A stretch of 53,125 nucleotides of DNA from a candidate division WOR-1 bacterium RIFOXYB2_FULL_42_35 (GCA_001771545.1 MEUC01000017.1:1-53125), one strand, 5' to 3'. Counted from the stretch's first letter, positions 14,180-23,686 are shown. Program-made: numbers and translations. Notes: generated by a model from the letters alone, not told the origin.

Positions 14180-15016
14180 TTATAATGCCTCGGGTATTCC
14201 TTTAATTTTATCGTAAGTAAAGACCGGACCATCTTGGCAGCAATACATATTATTGATCTGACAGTGGCCGCATTTGCCCAAACCACACTTCATGTGCCGC
14301 TCAAGAGAGACTAAAATCTGCCGCTCGGGAATTTGTTTTTTTAACAATTCCACAATCACAAACTTATACATAATAGGCGGGCCAACCACCACAGCAAAAG
14401 TCCGCTCCGGCTCCAAATTAATGCCGGGAATCAAGGTTGTGATCAAGCCGACATTGCCTTTCCAGTCAGGATCAGCCTTGTCAACAGTGCAGTTAAAATT
14501 AACATCCAAACGTTTGCCCCACTGCTCCAGTTCGTCATTAAAAAGCATGTTTTGGGGGGTGCGGCAGCCCAGCAAAATATTTACTTTGCCAAAATCTCTA
14601 CGATTATCAATAACAAAATTAATTAAAGAGCGCAGCGGCACAACGCCTAAACCAGCGGCAACAAAAAGAAGGTCATTGCCTTCTAATATTCTAACCGGAA
14701 AGCCTTTGCCAAATGGCCCGCGAATACCAACTTCATCGCCGGCTTCTAATTTATGAAGCGCACCGGATAATTTGCCGGCATTTCTTACGACTAATTCAAA
14801 AGAACCGCGCTTGGTTGGCGAAGAAGAAATAGAGATTGGCGCTTCGCCGATACCTAAAATTGACACTTCCACAAATTGTCCGGGCTCATGATCCAGGCTT
14901 TCGCCGCCAGGCAGAGCAATTTCAAAATACTTTTCCATTGTGGTCAGCATTTTGGCTTTGAGGATCTTACCTTTTTTAATTTCGTATTCAGAATCCTTAA
15001 TCTTAACTGCTTTCAT
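14180..15016 (-). CDS. hydG: Hydrogenase gamma subunit, FAD/NAD(P)-binding
   Basis: A ferredoxin-NADP reductase-like subunit (278 aa) that passes electrons between NAD(P)H and the iron-sulfur chain. It shows the FAD segment ISISSSPTKRG, the nucleotide-binding GLGVVPLRS and VVGPPIMYK, and a C-terminal 2Fe-2S motif CGLGKCGHC with a further CC pair. It is 2 bp from both neighbours. A paralogue at 22.8 kb serves the formate dehydrogenase. Which of NAD or NADP is used cannot be decided by eye. Confidence 0.93.
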   Translation of the reverse strand: MKAVKIKDSEYEIKKGKILKAKMLTTMEKYFEIALPGGESLDHEPGQFVEVSILGIGEAPISISSSPTKRGSFELVVRNAGKLSGALHKLEAGDEVGIRGPFGKGFPVRILEGNDLLFVAAGLGVVPLRSLINFVIDNRRDFGKVNILLGCRTPQNMLFNDELEQWGKRLDVNFNCTVDKADPDWKGNVGLITTLIPGINLEPERTFAVVVGPPIMYKFVIVELLKKQIPERQILVSLERHMKCGLGKCGHCQINNMYCCQDGPVFTYDKIKGIPEAL

Positions 15017-15018
15017 AA

Positions 15019-16110
15019 TTATCCCAGTTTAACCTCACCTGCGTTAGGATTCTTCATCCCTTGCTCATCGATTAATTTACTTAATGTTTCTTTAAGATTG
15101 ATTCCGGCCATACAGGTTCTGGAACAACGGCCGCAACCGGTGCAAAAAAAGCGGGAAAACTTATCCAAAGGATATTTAAACTTACGATAATAGCGGTGCC
15201 TTTGTCTGGCGCCGCGCTCTTCCCTAAAAGATTCGCCGCCAGCTACCTTGGCAAAGGTCTCGTTTTGGCAGGAATCCCATTTTCTATAACGTTTGCCTGT
15301 TTTTAGGTCCAAATTAGGTTCATCAATTACATCAAAACAATAACAGCTGGGGCAAACATTGGTGCAGTTGCCGCAAGCCAGGCATTTCTCAGCTAACTCT
15401 TCCCAAACCTTACTACTATAAGCCTTATCAAACAGCTCGGAAATGCGTTCATGTTCAATTGGTACTTCATTTTTAGCAAAAATTGCCCGTTTTTCTGTCC
15501 GCAATTTTTCTAAAGCCTTGAGATCAGCTTCGCTGGCAGGTTCAAAGACATTGGCTTTTTCAATAATCTCCTCGCCAGCTAAAGTATTAACATGAACGAT
15601 AAATTTATCGGTCGAAATATCAGTAAAAAACAGGTCGTAACCGCCATTGGGTGTATGATTATGCACTAAACGGCAGGAAGCATATTTGTCACAATAATCA
15701 TTGCATTCATAACCGATAATAGTGATTTTATTTTTACGGATCAGGTAATTTAAGTCTTTGGGTCGTTCATTGAAAACCATGTTTAAGCACTGGATACCAG
15801 CTAAATCACAAGTATGAACCCCCAAAAGCACCATTTTTTCATATTCAACCACCGGCTCCATGTTCTGACCGGTTGAGGTATCAAAGGTTGCCAGTGTTTC
15901 ATACTGGGGCATAAAGTATTTCTTTGGCGGAAGGATGGTAGGAATATATTTCAAAGCAACTTGACGGCCTTCGGTTACTTGTTCAAAAGAAAATTGACCA
16001 AAATCCTTTGCTACCGGAGCAAAAACTTTCTGCTCCCGGGCTAAAGCAACAATAAAATGATCAAAATCACTTTTTGCTAAAACAACATATTGTTCTAAAT
16101 TGTGTAACAT
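15019..16110 (-). CDS. hydB: Hydrogenase beta subunit, 4Fe-4S ferredoxin type
   Basis: First gene of the hydrogenase set (363 aa). Two C-terminal 4Fe-4S motifs are CLACGNCTNVCPSC and CTGCGRCSRTC; the N-terminal two thirds has the conserved fold with HTCDLAG and YECNDYC that marks the HydB/HyhB family. It relays electrons between the gamma and delta subunits. The 23-bp gap to mogA has no visible terminator, so the hydrogenase genes are probably read through from the cofactor genes. Confidence 0.93.
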   Translation of the reverse strand: MLHNLEQYVVLAKSDFDHFIVALAREQKVFAPVAKDFGQFSFEQVTEGRQVALKYIPTILPPKKYFMPQYETLATFDTSTGQNMEPVVEYEKMVLLGVHTCDLAGIQCLNMVFNERPKDLNYLIRKNKITIIGYECNDYCDKYASCRLVHNHTPNGGYDLFFTDISTDKFIVHVNTLAGEEIIEKANVFEPASEADLKALEKLRTEKRAIFAKNEVPIEHERISELFDKAYSSKVWEELAEKCLACGNCTNVCPSCYCFDVIDEPNLDLKTGKRYRKWDSCQNETFAKVAGGESFREERGARQRHRYYRKFKYPLDKFSRFFCTGCGRCSRTCMAGINLKETLSKLIDEQGMKNPNAGEVKLG

Positions 16111-16133
16111 AATTTCCTATTTTAACAAAAAAT

Positions 16134-16607
16134 TTAGCCGCACTCAACGCTGCCTTTTTCCAACACTTCCAAGGCATGAGGGATAACCGGCAGCACAACT
16201 TTTAAACATTCTTTAACCGCGCGGGGACTGCCGGGAAGATTAATAATTAGAGCTTTGCGCCGTGAGCCGGCAATGGCGCGGGAGAGCATGGCTCGATCTT
16301 TGATTTTATAAGATTCGGAGCGAATTATTTCCGCTATCCCCGGAATCTCGCGGTCAATTACCGCCCTGGTCGCCTCCGGAGTCACATCCCGCGGAGAAAG
16401 GCCGGTTCCGCCAGTCGTTAAAACCAGATCGCAGGATTTTTTATCGGTAAATTCCCTGATTTTCCCTGAAATTTCTTTTTGTTCATCGGGAACAATGGCA
16501 TATTCATAAGCATCGGCTTTTACAATTTCTTTTATTGCCGGACCAGACAAATCTTCCCGCTCACCCTTTGAACCCTTATCCGAAACTGTAATTATCCCTA
16601 CTCTCAT
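16134..16607 (-). CDS. mog: Molybdopterin adenylyltransferase MogA/MoaB
   Basis: A 157-aa protein of the MogA/MoaB family that activates molybdopterin with AMP before metal insertion. Signatures are GIITVSDKG at the start, LTTGGTGLSPRDVTPEA and INLPGSPRA. The start overlaps the end of the MOSC gene by 4 bp. It works with MoeA (18.2 kb) in placing Mo or W in the cofactor. Confidence 0.92.
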   Translation of the reverse strand: MRVGIITVSDKGSKGEREDLSGPAIKEIVKADAYEYAIVPDEQKEISGKIREFTDKKSCDLVLTTGGTGLSPRDVTPEATRAVIDREIPGIAEIIRSESYKIKDRAMLSRAIAGSRRKALIINLPGSPRAVKECLKVVLPVIPHALEVLEKGSVECG

Positions 16608-17026
16608 AATTTAATCTCATCTCCTGGTTTAATAATTCCACCTTTTAGGACTTTAGCAAAAACACCCTCGCGCGGCATGATGCAGTCTCCGGCCAAATAA
16701 TATATTTGGCAGCGCGCCGGACAGTCTTTACCGATTTTTGAGATCTCAAGTTCAACTTCTCCAATTCTAATTTTTTGTCCGATCGCCAGAGAGAGCAAGT
16801 CTATTCCTTCTGTCACAAGATTCTCCCCAAAAGCTCCCGGAAGAAGAGTTAGTCCCTTTTCTCTCATCTTTTGAATACTTTCTTCAGCCAAAAGACTAAC
16901 CTGGCGTTCTCCACCGTTGGCATGAAAGTCCCCGTCAACACCAAGATTTTCTATTAAATTGATATTTTTGACCTCTGACTTTTGACCTTTGCACTTATTT
17001 ACACAAACTGCTTTGATTTGTGGCAT
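16604..17026 (-). CDS. MOSC-domain protein
   Basis: A stand-alone MOSC domain (140 aa), with [22 protein letters not shown] and the cysteine-containing [14 protein letters not shown] proteins handle sulfur or the molybdenum cofactor; small ones are often encoded between moaC and mog, as here. The gene overlaps moaC by 28 bp and mog by 4 bp, suggesting tight translational coupling. Confidence 0.88.
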   Translation of the reverse strand: MPQIKAVCVNKCKGQKSEVKNINLIENLGVDGDFHANGGERQVSLLAEESIQKMREKGLTLLPGAFGENLVTEGIDLLSLAIGQKIRIGEVELEISKIGKDCPARCQIYYLAGDCIMPREGVFAKVLKGGIIKPGDEIKL

Positions 17027-17463
17027 AATTCAATCTCTCCAATTCTCATTTTTTTATCAACCGCCTTACACATATCATAAACAGTTAAAAGCGTGATAGA
17101 AACCGCGGTTAAGGCTTCCATCTCCACCCCGGTTTTACCGGCGCATTCGACCTTCGATGTAATATTGACCTGATTGTGCAACAATTCACAATCTACCTCT
17201 ATATTATTTAAGAGCAAGGGGTGGCACAAGGGAATAAGGTTGCTGGTCTGTTTTGCCGCCTGGATCCCTGCAATCCTGGCCACCGCAAGAACATCCCCTT
17301 TTTTCATCTTATTATCTTTAATTAATTTAATGGTCTCTTTTGCCAGAAAAATTGAACCTTTTGCAATCGCGATTCTTTTTGAATCCGGCTTTTGCCCAAC
17401 ATCAACCATTTTAGCTTTCCCTTGTTTATCCGTATGACTAAATTTATTAGCCGCCAATTTCAA
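16999..17463 (-). CDS. moaC: Cyclic pyranopterin monophosphate synthase MoaC
   Basis: The second step of molybdopterin synthesis, forming cyclic pyranopterin monophosphate from the MoaA product. Family marks are [17 protein letters not shown] and [14 protein letters not shown]. The length of 154 aa is normal. It overlaps moaA by 17 bp and the MOSC gene by 28 bp. Confidence 0.94.
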   Translation of the reverse strand: MKLAANKFSHTDKQGKAKMVDVGQKPDSKRIAIAKGSIFLAKETIKLIKDNKMKKGDVLAVARIAGIQAAKQTSNLIPLCHPLLLNNIEVDCELLHNQVNITSKVECAGKTGVEMEALTAVSITLLTVYDMCKAVDKKMRIGEIELCHKSKQFV

Positions 17464-18247
17464 TCATCTCCCTTTTTAACGATTTTTCGCCTTTGGCCGG
17501 TTTGTTGCCTATCACTTGCCTAAAGGCTTGTTCAATCCCAACCTGGCGCACATCAACCTCATAGTCGGAAAATAGGCACGAACGGAGTTTGCCGTCTGCG
17601 GTCAAGCGGATTCGGTTGCAAATAGAACAATCGCCTCCCTCTCCCCCTTCAACCCCATAATAATCCCCACTTTTTAAGTCCATTTTTTTAATAAAACGGA
17701 TTTTCATCTTGTTTTCTTCTGCAAATTTTTTAAGATTGTCTTTCTCATCATCGTTAAACCCATCAACAATTACTGCGTTGAGCTTGGTTTTTTCAAAGCC
17801 GGCTTCACAGGAAGATTTTATCCCGGCTAAAACATCCTCCAGCTTTCCCCCGCGAGTAATTTCTTTATATTTTTCTGGTTTGAGCGAATCCAGGCTAATA
17901 TTAAGTCGAGATAGGCCTGCTTTTTTTAGCTCTTTGGCATATTGGGGCAATAAAAGCCCATTGGTAGTCATAGCCAAAGTCTTGACTCCGTTTATTTGAG
18001 CCAACATTTTAACTAAATCAATAATACCGCGACGAACCAATGGTTCTCCGCCGGTTAAGCGGAACTTGTAAAAACCAAGCTTAATTGCCACTTTAACAAT
18101 CTCAAAAAAATCCTCAAAACTCAAAATCTCTTCATGCTTTTTTAACTTAATACCCTCTTTGGGCATACAATAGGTACAGCGCAGGTTGCACAGATCAGTC
18201 ACTGCGATGCGTAAATAATAAATATCTCGGTTATATTGGTCTAACAT
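17447..18247 (-). CDS. moaA: GTP 3',8-cyclase MoaA, shortened variant
   Basis: The radical SAM enzyme of molybdopterin synthesis. It has CNLRCTYC near the N-terminus (C20, C24, C27), LTGGEPLVR, the C-terminal cluster ligands CSIC and LRSC in the [11 protein letters not shown] region, and the conserved terminal GG (EIGG). At 266 aa it is clearly shorter than the usual 320-330; the missing part lies between RFIKKM and the second cluster. The open frame extends to 18304, but ATG 18247 fits the family N-terminus and overlaps moeA by only 17 bp. Confidence 0.9.
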   Translation of the reverse strand: MLDQYNRDIYYLRIAVTDLCNLRCTYCMPKEGIKLKKHEEILSFEDFFEIVKVAIKLGFYKFRLTGGEPLVRRGIIDLVKMLAQINGVKTLAMTTNGLLLPQYAKELKKAGLSRLNISLDSLKPEKYKEITRGGKLEDVLAGIKSSCEAGFEKTKLNAVIVDGFNDDEKDNLKKFAEENKMKIRFIKKMDLKSGDYYGVEGGEGGDCSICNRIRLTADGKLRSCLFSDYEVDVRQVGIEQAFRQVIGNKPAKGEKSLKREMIEIGG

Positions 18248-19400
18248 TAACTTGTGTCCCTTTTTTAATAGATGTTTTGCCTGATGGAACCAACATGATG
18301 CCACTTGCTTGTGTTAAGGCTTGCATATGAGCTGACCCATGGAATTTAATTGGCCGGACCCCTCGTTCTTCTATAGTGACTGGAAAGTATTGTTCACGCA
18401 TAGCGCTTTTTCTCTTAAAGTCTAATAATAGCTGATATTGTTTAAACCGATCTTTGTTTGGCTGACTAACCAGCGCATCAATAAACGGCCTGACAAAAAG
18501 CTCAAAAATAACCAGGACCGAAACCGGATTTCCCGGCAGGCCAAAGACAACTTTGTTCTTTTTAATTCCAAAAGTCGTCGGCTTACCTGGTTTTATTGCT
18601 ACCTTATTAAAAAGGATCTTGACACCGCATTTTCTAAGTACAGCTTCAACAAAATCATAATCACCCACAGAAACACCACCACTTAGAATCAAAATATCAG
18701 CTTGTTTTAAGCCTTTTTCAACCAGCTTTTTTGTCGCTAAAAAGTTATCTCTCGCAATGCCAAGATACTTAGCCTTAATGCCCAAGCGTTTAAGCTGCAA
18801 CATAAGCATGTGACCATTACTATTCCTGATCTGGCCAAGCTTTGGCTTACACGCTGGCTCAACCAGTTCCGAACCGGTGGAAACAACCACAACCTTGGGC
18901 TGGCAATAGACCTTAATTTTAGTTTTCCCAACCGTAGCCAGCATGGCAGCCTCTTGTGGCCTAATTTTTGTCCCTTTTTCAAGAATTAGCTGGCCATTTT
19001 TAACATCTTCGCCTTTTAGAGACACGTTTGTTTTTTTCTCGAAAGCCGTAAGCTGTAAGCCATTAGCCGCTAGCTTTGTATCCTCTACTTTTACAACCTT
19101 ATCCGCTCCGCGCGGCAGCATCGCCCCGGTCATAATCCTGGAGCACCGGCCAAACCTAATTTTCTTCCTGGGCACATAGCCCGCCGGAATATCCTCGATA
19201 ATTTCAAAAACTTTGGAAGTGTCCTTTGAATTTACGGCAAAGCCGTCCATGGCCGAACGATTAAAAGCGGGGATATCCAGGTCAGAATAGATTTTTTCCG
19301 CCAAGACGCGGCCAAGCGATTGATTAAGGGTAACAGCTTCAACTCCAAGCACTTGGGCCTGGCTTAAAATTATTTTGAGCGCTTGATCAGGCTTAATCAT
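18231..19400 (-). CDS. moeA: Molybdopterin molybdenumtransferase MoeA
   Basis: Inserts molybdate or tungstate into adenylated molybdopterin. Typical motifs are IPAFNRSAMDGFAV, GRCSRIMTGAMLP, VVSTGSELV, LSGGVSVGDYD and GLPGNPVSV. The length of 389 aa is normal and the C-terminal domain IV is present. It overlaps tupC by 4 bp. With a tungstate transporter directly upstream, the metal inserted may be tungsten. Confidence 0.94.
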   Translation of the reverse strand: MIKPDQALKIILSQAQVLGVEAVTLNQSLGRVLAEKIYSDLDIPAFNRSAMDGFAVNSKDTSKVFEIIEDIPAGYVPRKKIRFGRCSRIMTGAMLPRGADKVVKVEDTKLAANGLQLTAFEKKTNVSLKGEDVKNGQLILEKGTKIRPQEAAMLATVGKTKIKVYCQPKVVVVSTGSELVEPACKPKLGQIRNSNGHMLMLQLKRLGIKAKYLGIARDNFLATKKLVEKGLKQADILILSGGVSVGDYDFVEAVLRKCGVKILFNKVAIKPGKPTTFGIKKNKVVFGLPGNPVSVLVIFELFVRPFIDALVSQPNKDRFKQYQLLLDFKRKSAMREQYFPVTIEERGVRPIKFHGSAHMQALTQASGIMLVPSGKTSIKKGTQVNVRPI

Positions 19401-20296
19401 ATTACCTTTACCGCGGTTGCCTTAAAAGTTAAAAAGATTTTTTGGCCAATAGTCAAAGCCAGTTCTTCTTTTGAACTCCGCGTAATAAGCACCTTAAAAA
19501 TCTCTCCCGCATTGATTTTAACTAAATAAGTTAGTCCTGTTTGATTTAGCTCTGCAACAACCCCGGCCAAACAATTGCGCGCGCTGACTCCACGCAGCGG
19601 TTCAGCAGATAGTATTATGTCCTCGGGGTGGACAATTGCCCAAACAGAGGCTTGATCCAAAGCCGCAACTTCAAAACAAATTTTTTGATTCTTAAAAATC
19701 GACCCAAAAATGCTGCCGTGGAAAATGTTTTCTATGCCTAGAAAAACCGCCACAGCCCGATTAGCCGGCCGCTGCAAAACATCTTCCGGCTTTCCCTCCT
19801 GGACAATTTTCCAGTTGATCATAATCAGCAACTGATCCGCGACCGCCAGGGCTTCGGCCTTATTATGGGTGACCCAAATAGCGTCAAGATTGTTTTCGCT
19901 AATAAGCTTTTTTAATGCAGCCCGTACTCTTACCTGTGAAGACAAGTCCAAATTAGCAGTCGGTTCATCTAAAAGCAGGGTTTTAGGTTCAATCGCCAAG
20001 GCCCTGGCCAAGGCAACTTTTTGCGCTTCGCCGCCGGATAAAGTTATGGCACGCCGTTTTTCAAGGTGGCTAATTTGTAGTTTATCGAGCCAAAAAGCAA
20101 CTTTTTGTCCAATGTTTTTGCTTTTTCTAAATCGTAAACCCAAGGCAACGTTTTCCCAAACCGTTAAATCAAACAGTAAGGGTTCCTGAAATACCATGGC
20201 CATTGTTAAATCTATTTGATCGCCTTCAAGGCCAATTAACTGGCGAAGATAGGTACTTTTACCCGCCCCATTTGGTCCAAGCAAGGCTTTGATCAT
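19397..20296 (-). CDS. tupC: Tungstate/molybdate ABC transporter ATPase with TOBE-like domain
   Basis: Walker A GPNGAGKST, Q-loop VFQEPLLFD, signature LSGGEAQKVALARAL and Walker B LLLDEPTANLD are intact. The last 70 or so residues look like a TOBE/Mop oxyanion-binding domain. Odd point: the protein begins only about five residues before Walker A, and the stretch from Walker A to the Q-loop is roughly 25 residues, so the usual N-terminal strands and insert are missing. The start overlaps the tupB stop by 4 bp, which supports it as the real start. Confidence 0.88.
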   Translation of the reverse strand: MIKALLGPNGAGKSTYLRQLIGLEGDQIDLTMAMVFQEPLLFDLTVWENVALGLRFRKSKNIGQKVAFWLDKLQISHLEKRRAITLSGGEAQKVALARALAIEPKTLLLDEPTANLDLSSQVRVRAALKKLISENNLDAIWVTHNKAEALAVADQLLIMINWKIVQEGKPEDVLQRPANRAVAVFLGIENIFHGSIFGSIFKNQKICFEVAALDQASVWAIVHPEDIILSAEPLRGVSARNCLAGVVAELNQTGLTYLVKINAGEIFKVLITRSSKEELALTIGQKIFLTFKATAVKVI

Positions 20297-20949
20297 GATT
20301 TTCTTACCTTTTGTTGAATCAACGTCAAGCCCAAATTAACGGAAAAAGATAGCGCCAATAAAAATACCCCTAAAATAATGGCAAAATTAATATTGCCTTT
20401 TTGCGCTTCCAAAACAATCGCGGTTGTCATGACCCTTGTTTCTCCCTTGATATTGCCGCCAACCATCATTACCGCCCCAACTTCGGAAATAATCCCTCCA
20501 AACCCGGCCATCACAGCAGCTAAAAGCGATAACTTGGTCTCTCTAACTAAAAGCCAGACCAAATCCCAACCTCTGGCGCCTAAAGCCCTGGCCTGCCAAA
20601 TCATTTTTTGGGGTACGGACTGGATCGTGGCCAAAGTTAGGCCCGCAATAATTGGTGTGGCCAAAATTGTTTGGGCAATAACCATGGCAATTGGCGTATA
20701 GATCCACTCAAAAAAGCCTAGCGGCCCGCTGCGCCATAAAAAAATCATCACCAGCAAGCCTACCACCACTGGTGGTAGTCCCATGCCGGTATTTATGGCT
20801 GTAACCAAGATCTTTTTGCCGGGAAAAGTTCTTAAGGCAACAAAAAAACCCAAACTTATTCCGAAAACAACTGAAATAAGTAAGGCCGTGCCCGAAACTT
20901 TAAGCGTTAAAAAAATAATCTCGCTGATTTCTAAAAAATTATTTTGCAT
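20293..20949 (-). CDS. tupB: Tungstate ABC transporter permease TupB
   Basis: A permease of 218 aa from ATG 20949, with about five membrane helices and the EAA-type cytoplasmic loop ALGARGWDLVWLLVRET that docks on the ATPase. The segment SEVGAVMMVGGNIKGETRVM is typical of TupB. The start at 20949 overlaps the tupA stop by 11 bp; the open frame extends further into tupA but lacks family similarity there. Confidence 0.92.
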   Translation of the reverse strand: MQNNFLEISEIIFLTLKVSGTALLISVVFGISLGFFVALRTFPGKKILVTAINTGMGLPPVVVGLLVMIFLWRSGPLGFFEWIYTPIAMVIAQTILATPIIAGLTLATIQSVPQKMIWQARALGARGWDLVWLLVRETKLSLLAAVMAGFGGIISEVGAVMMVGGNIKGETRVMTTAIVLEAQKGNINFAIILGVFLLALSFSVNLGLTLIQQKVRKS

Positions 20950-21745
20950 CAGGAAAAAACAGGCTTCCGCCAAACTGCTCCTTGCCAAACTCGGCAATAA
21001 CCTTCTGTATCGCGGGAGAAACTATAAAATCGGAAAAAGCTCTTGCTCCCTCTGCATTTACTTTGGTAAATTTTGCCGGGTTAACCTCGATCACATGATA
21101 AGGATTTAAAAGAGCCGTATCGCCTTCGGACAAGATAACCAACTTAACCTTATCTTTAAAGCTTAAATATGTCGCGCGGTCAGACAAAGTATAGGCTTTT
21201 TTTTGGCTGGCAATCATTAAGGTTGCGCCCATGCCCTGGCCTGATTCAAGATACCAGAGATTAGACAAAACCGTTTTGGCCGGCCAAACAGACAGCTCTT
21301 TTGCATGCGTGCCTGATTTATCCCCGCGGGAAATAAAAAAAACACCACCGGAAGCAATTTTGCCAAAAGCGGCCTTGGCACCATTTAAAGACTTAACTCC
21401 GGCCGGATCATCCAAAGGCCCCAGCAAAACAAAATCATTATGCATAACCGCCCTGCGGTTAATCCCGAATCCGCCGGCAACCAAAGCTTCTTCAGCTTTT
21501 GGCGAATGGACTAAAAGCACGTCTGCCTCACCGCGCTTGCCCATTGCCATGGCCATGCCGGAGCCAACTCCAATGGTTAAAACCTTATACCCGGTCTGTT
21601 TTTCAAAAATAGGAATTAAGACATCTAAAAGCCCTGAATCAACTGTGCTGGTTGTAGTAGCAAGAATTATACTTTTAGACGCTGCAAGCAACGGGGCGGA
21701 AAACAGGAACAGAACCAATAATAACCACGCCAAAAACCTTTTCAT
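20939..21745 (-). CDS. tupA: Tungstate-binding periplasmic protein TupA
   Basis: The solute-binding protein (268 aa) has a cleaved signal peptide (LFSAPLLAA) followed by SIILATTTSTVDSGLL, whose TTTS is the oxyanion-binding signature of TupA. SRGDKSGTH and YTLSDRATY are further family marks. TupA proteins bind tungstate with very high affinity and prefer it to molybdate. An AAAGGAG site lies 5-6 bp before the ATG and is partly complementary to CCTCCC in the structured leader. Confidence 0.94.
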   Translation of the reverse strand: MKRFLAWLLLVLFLFSAPLLAASKSIILATTTSTVDSGLLDVLIPIFEKQTGYKVLTIGVGSGMAMAMGKRGEADVLLVHSPKAEEALVAGGFGINRRAVMHNDFVLLGPLDDPAGVKSLNGAKAAFGKIASGGVFFISRGDKSGTHAKELSVWPAKTVLSNLWYLESGQGMGATLMIASQKKAYTLSDRATYLSFKDKVKLVILSEGDTALLNPYHVIEVNPAKFTKVNAEGARAFSDFIVSPAIQKVIAEFGKEQFGGSLFFPDAK

Positions 21746-21749
21746 GTTT

Positions 21750-21866
21750 TCTCCTTTCCTAAATGGGAGGCTTGGAAATTTCCAACCAAACCCTTGATCC
21801 CGATATAACCTCGGGATACCGCTCCGACGACCATGCCAAAAAGGTTTAGGCCGTCGGGGTCGGAGT
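21750..21866 (-). ncRNA. Structured leader: candidate Moco/Tuco riboswitch
   Basis: The RNA between the porin stop and tupA can fold into several stems. On the minus strand CTCCGAC (21865-21859) pairs with GTCGGAG (21828-21822) around an inner GCC/GGC stem; ATCCCGA/TCGGGAT pair at 21797-21817; TTGGA/TCCAA pair at 21772-21785. The conserved-looking GCCTCCC (21771-21765) is followed by AAAGGAG, the ribosome binding site of tupA. Its place before tungstate uptake and cofactor genes is where Moco or Tuco RNA motifs occur. I infer the class from context and partial recall; it could be another regulatory leader. Confidence 0.5.
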
Positions 21867-21874
21867 AATTAAAT

Positions 21875-22804
21875 TTAAATCTTTACCCTGGCTTGCAGGA
21901 TTAAAGTATTATTGTCAACAGAAGTTGTTTCTTCGTTAACAATATTATAATTGAGCATCAAACAAGAGCCATTGCTATCCAAATACTTATTAAAACCAAC
22001 GGTTAAAGTATTGACGATATTACTGGCTGTATTGGTGTCGGCATCATAAATTTGATACTGAACCAAAGGCTCAATCTCGCCAAGTTTTTTAGAAACATTT
22101 AAATAAAGGTTAGAGAGCTTGGCTGTGCCTGCCCAATTATCGCCGGCCACATATTCTAATAACGCGTCAACTGACAAAACATTGGCTTTAACATAAGCGC
22201 CATAAGCTGTTTGCTGAACCGAAGTCGCGCCGGTTTTTCCATAGTAGCCCGACAAGCCAAGTTCGGCAATTTGGGTTGGCAGAATTACCATTGCCGCCAA
22301 ATCTTTTGATTCGTTATTGTCGGTGGCGGAACGGTTGCCATTGGTCAAGCTAACAAAATAGTTGGCTGCCATGGCTTTACCCAAAACACCTAGGCCCCAA
22401 TCTCTGTCCGGCACAATGACATTATAGTGGGACGGATAAACAATGACATTATATTTACCGGAATCATAGGCAAAAGGCACCAGGAACTGGCCAAAACGCA
22501 TGGTTTTTTCAATACCAATTTTGCATTTTAGGTCGGCATACGCATCAGCCAGGGCAACATTTGCTCCGGTTGCCAGCCCGGCAAAATCAGGTTGAATCAC
22601 AAACAAAAGGTCGTCGTTAACCTGACCGGAAAGCTTAATCCTGGCTCTGGGGGTGCCGAAAGCGTCGTTATTCCCCGCGGTCTGATCCATAGTGTAGCGA
22701 AAACGAAAATCACCATTCATCTTAACCGTGCTCAAATCAACCGCAAATGAGACCGATGAAACCAGAAACAATGAGGCCAAAACCAAAACAAGAATCTTTT
22801 TCAT
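21875..22804 (-). CDS. Outer-membrane porin (phosphate-selective-porin-like)
   Basis: A 309-aa protein with a clear signal peptide (SSVSFAVDLS) and amphipathic beta strands throughout, beginning VKMNGDFRFRYT and ending with a strand ILQARVKI. It resembles OprO/OprP-like barrels. Its position just before the tungstate uptake genes suggests it may admit oxyanions, which is inference. It is also evidence that the organism has an outer membrane. Confidence 0.8.
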   Translation of the reverse strand: MKKILVLVLASLFLVSSVSFAVDLSTVKMNGDFRFRYTMDQTAGNNDAFGTPRARIKLSGQVNDDLLFVIQPDFAGLATGANVALADAYADLKCKIGIEKTMRFGQFLVPFAYDSGKYNVIVYPSHYNVIVPDRDWGLGVLGKAMAANYFVSLTNGNRSATDNNESKDLAAMVILPTQIAELGLSGYYGKTGATSVQQTAYGAYVKANVLSVDALLEYVAGDNWAGTAKLSNLYLNVSKKLGEIEPLVQYQIYDADTNTASNIVNTLTVGFNKYLDSNGSCLMLNYNIVNEETTSVDNNTLILQARVKI

Positions 22805-22819
22805 CTTTTTCCTCCTTTT

Positions 22820-23686
22820 TTATTCTTCCGCACCCAAAGTTTTTAACTCTGCAAAACTAAAAACCGGACCATCGGTACAGCAATATTTATGGCCAAGCGC
22901 GCAATGTCCGCATTTACCTATTCCGCACTTCATGTGCATTTCCATTGTGGTAATAACGTCGCTGGGATCCATGCCTCTTTCCTCTAAAGCCACGTTGGCA
23001 AATTTGATCATAATCGGCGGGCCGCAAAGATAGGCAATGGTATTTTCTGCATTAAATTCAATTTTTTCAAAAAGGGTGGTTACCACCCCGACGTTTCCTT
23101 TCCATCCTTCCGTCGCTGAATCAACTGTCAATAAAACCTCCACGCCGTCAAGCTTGCTCCATTTTTCCAATTCATCAATGTAAACACAATCAGCGGGGCA
23201 TTTTGAGCCATACAAAATCCAGAGCTTGCCATAATCTTGGCGCTGTTTTAAAATCGAATTAATTAGCGAGCGCAAAGGAATAAGCCCGATTCCGCCGGCA
23301 ATAAAAAGGATATCTTTACCTTTGTATTCCTGATAAGGAAAGAAATTGCCATAGGGCCCGCGGATAAAAACCTCATCCCCTTCTTTTAATTCGTGTAGCG
23401 CCTTGGTCACCTTGCCAACCGAGCGCACTGCCAGCTCAAGCCCCTGCCCCACTTCCAGGCTTGAGGTTATTGAAATTGGGGCTTCGCCAAGGCCAAAAAT
23501 AGATACCTGGACAAATTGTCCGGGCTTATAAATAAAAGGCAGTTGGTCGGGAAACTCAAAACTAAAGTGTTTTACGTCACTATTAAGTTTTTTTATCTTG
23601 GTGATAACGGCTGGTCGGGACAAATATTCGTTTTTAGCCGGGTCAATAACATTTTTAGCTTTTGTTTTATATTCGTATGTTGGCAT
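22820..23686 (-). CDS. Formate dehydrogenase gamma-like subunit (HydG paralogue)
   Basis: A 288-aa FAD/NAD(P) and 2Fe-2S subunit closely similar to the hydrogenase gamma subunit at 14.2 kb: SITSSLEVGQG, RGPYGNFFPY, AGGIGLIPLRSL, CGPPIMIKF and CGIGKCGHC are all shared. It differs by an N-terminal extension of about 20 residues. Its place after the formate dehydrogenase catalytic and beta-like genes shows it serves that enzyme, carrying electrons to or from NAD(P). Confidence 0.9.
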   Translation of the reverse strand: MPTYEYKTKAKNVIDPAKNEYLSRPAVITKIKKLNSDVKHFSFEFPDQLPFIYKPGQFVQVSIFGLGEAPISITSSLEVGQGLELAVRSVGKVTKALHELKEGDEVFIRGPYGNFFPYQEYKGKDILFIAGGIGLIPLRSLINSILKQRQDYGKLWILYGSKCPADCVYIDELEKWSKLDGVEVLLTVDSATEGWKGNVGVVTTLFEKIEFNAENTIAYLCGPPIMIKFANVALEERGMDPSDVITTMEMHMKCGIGKCGHCALGHKYCCTDGPVFSFAELKTLGAEE

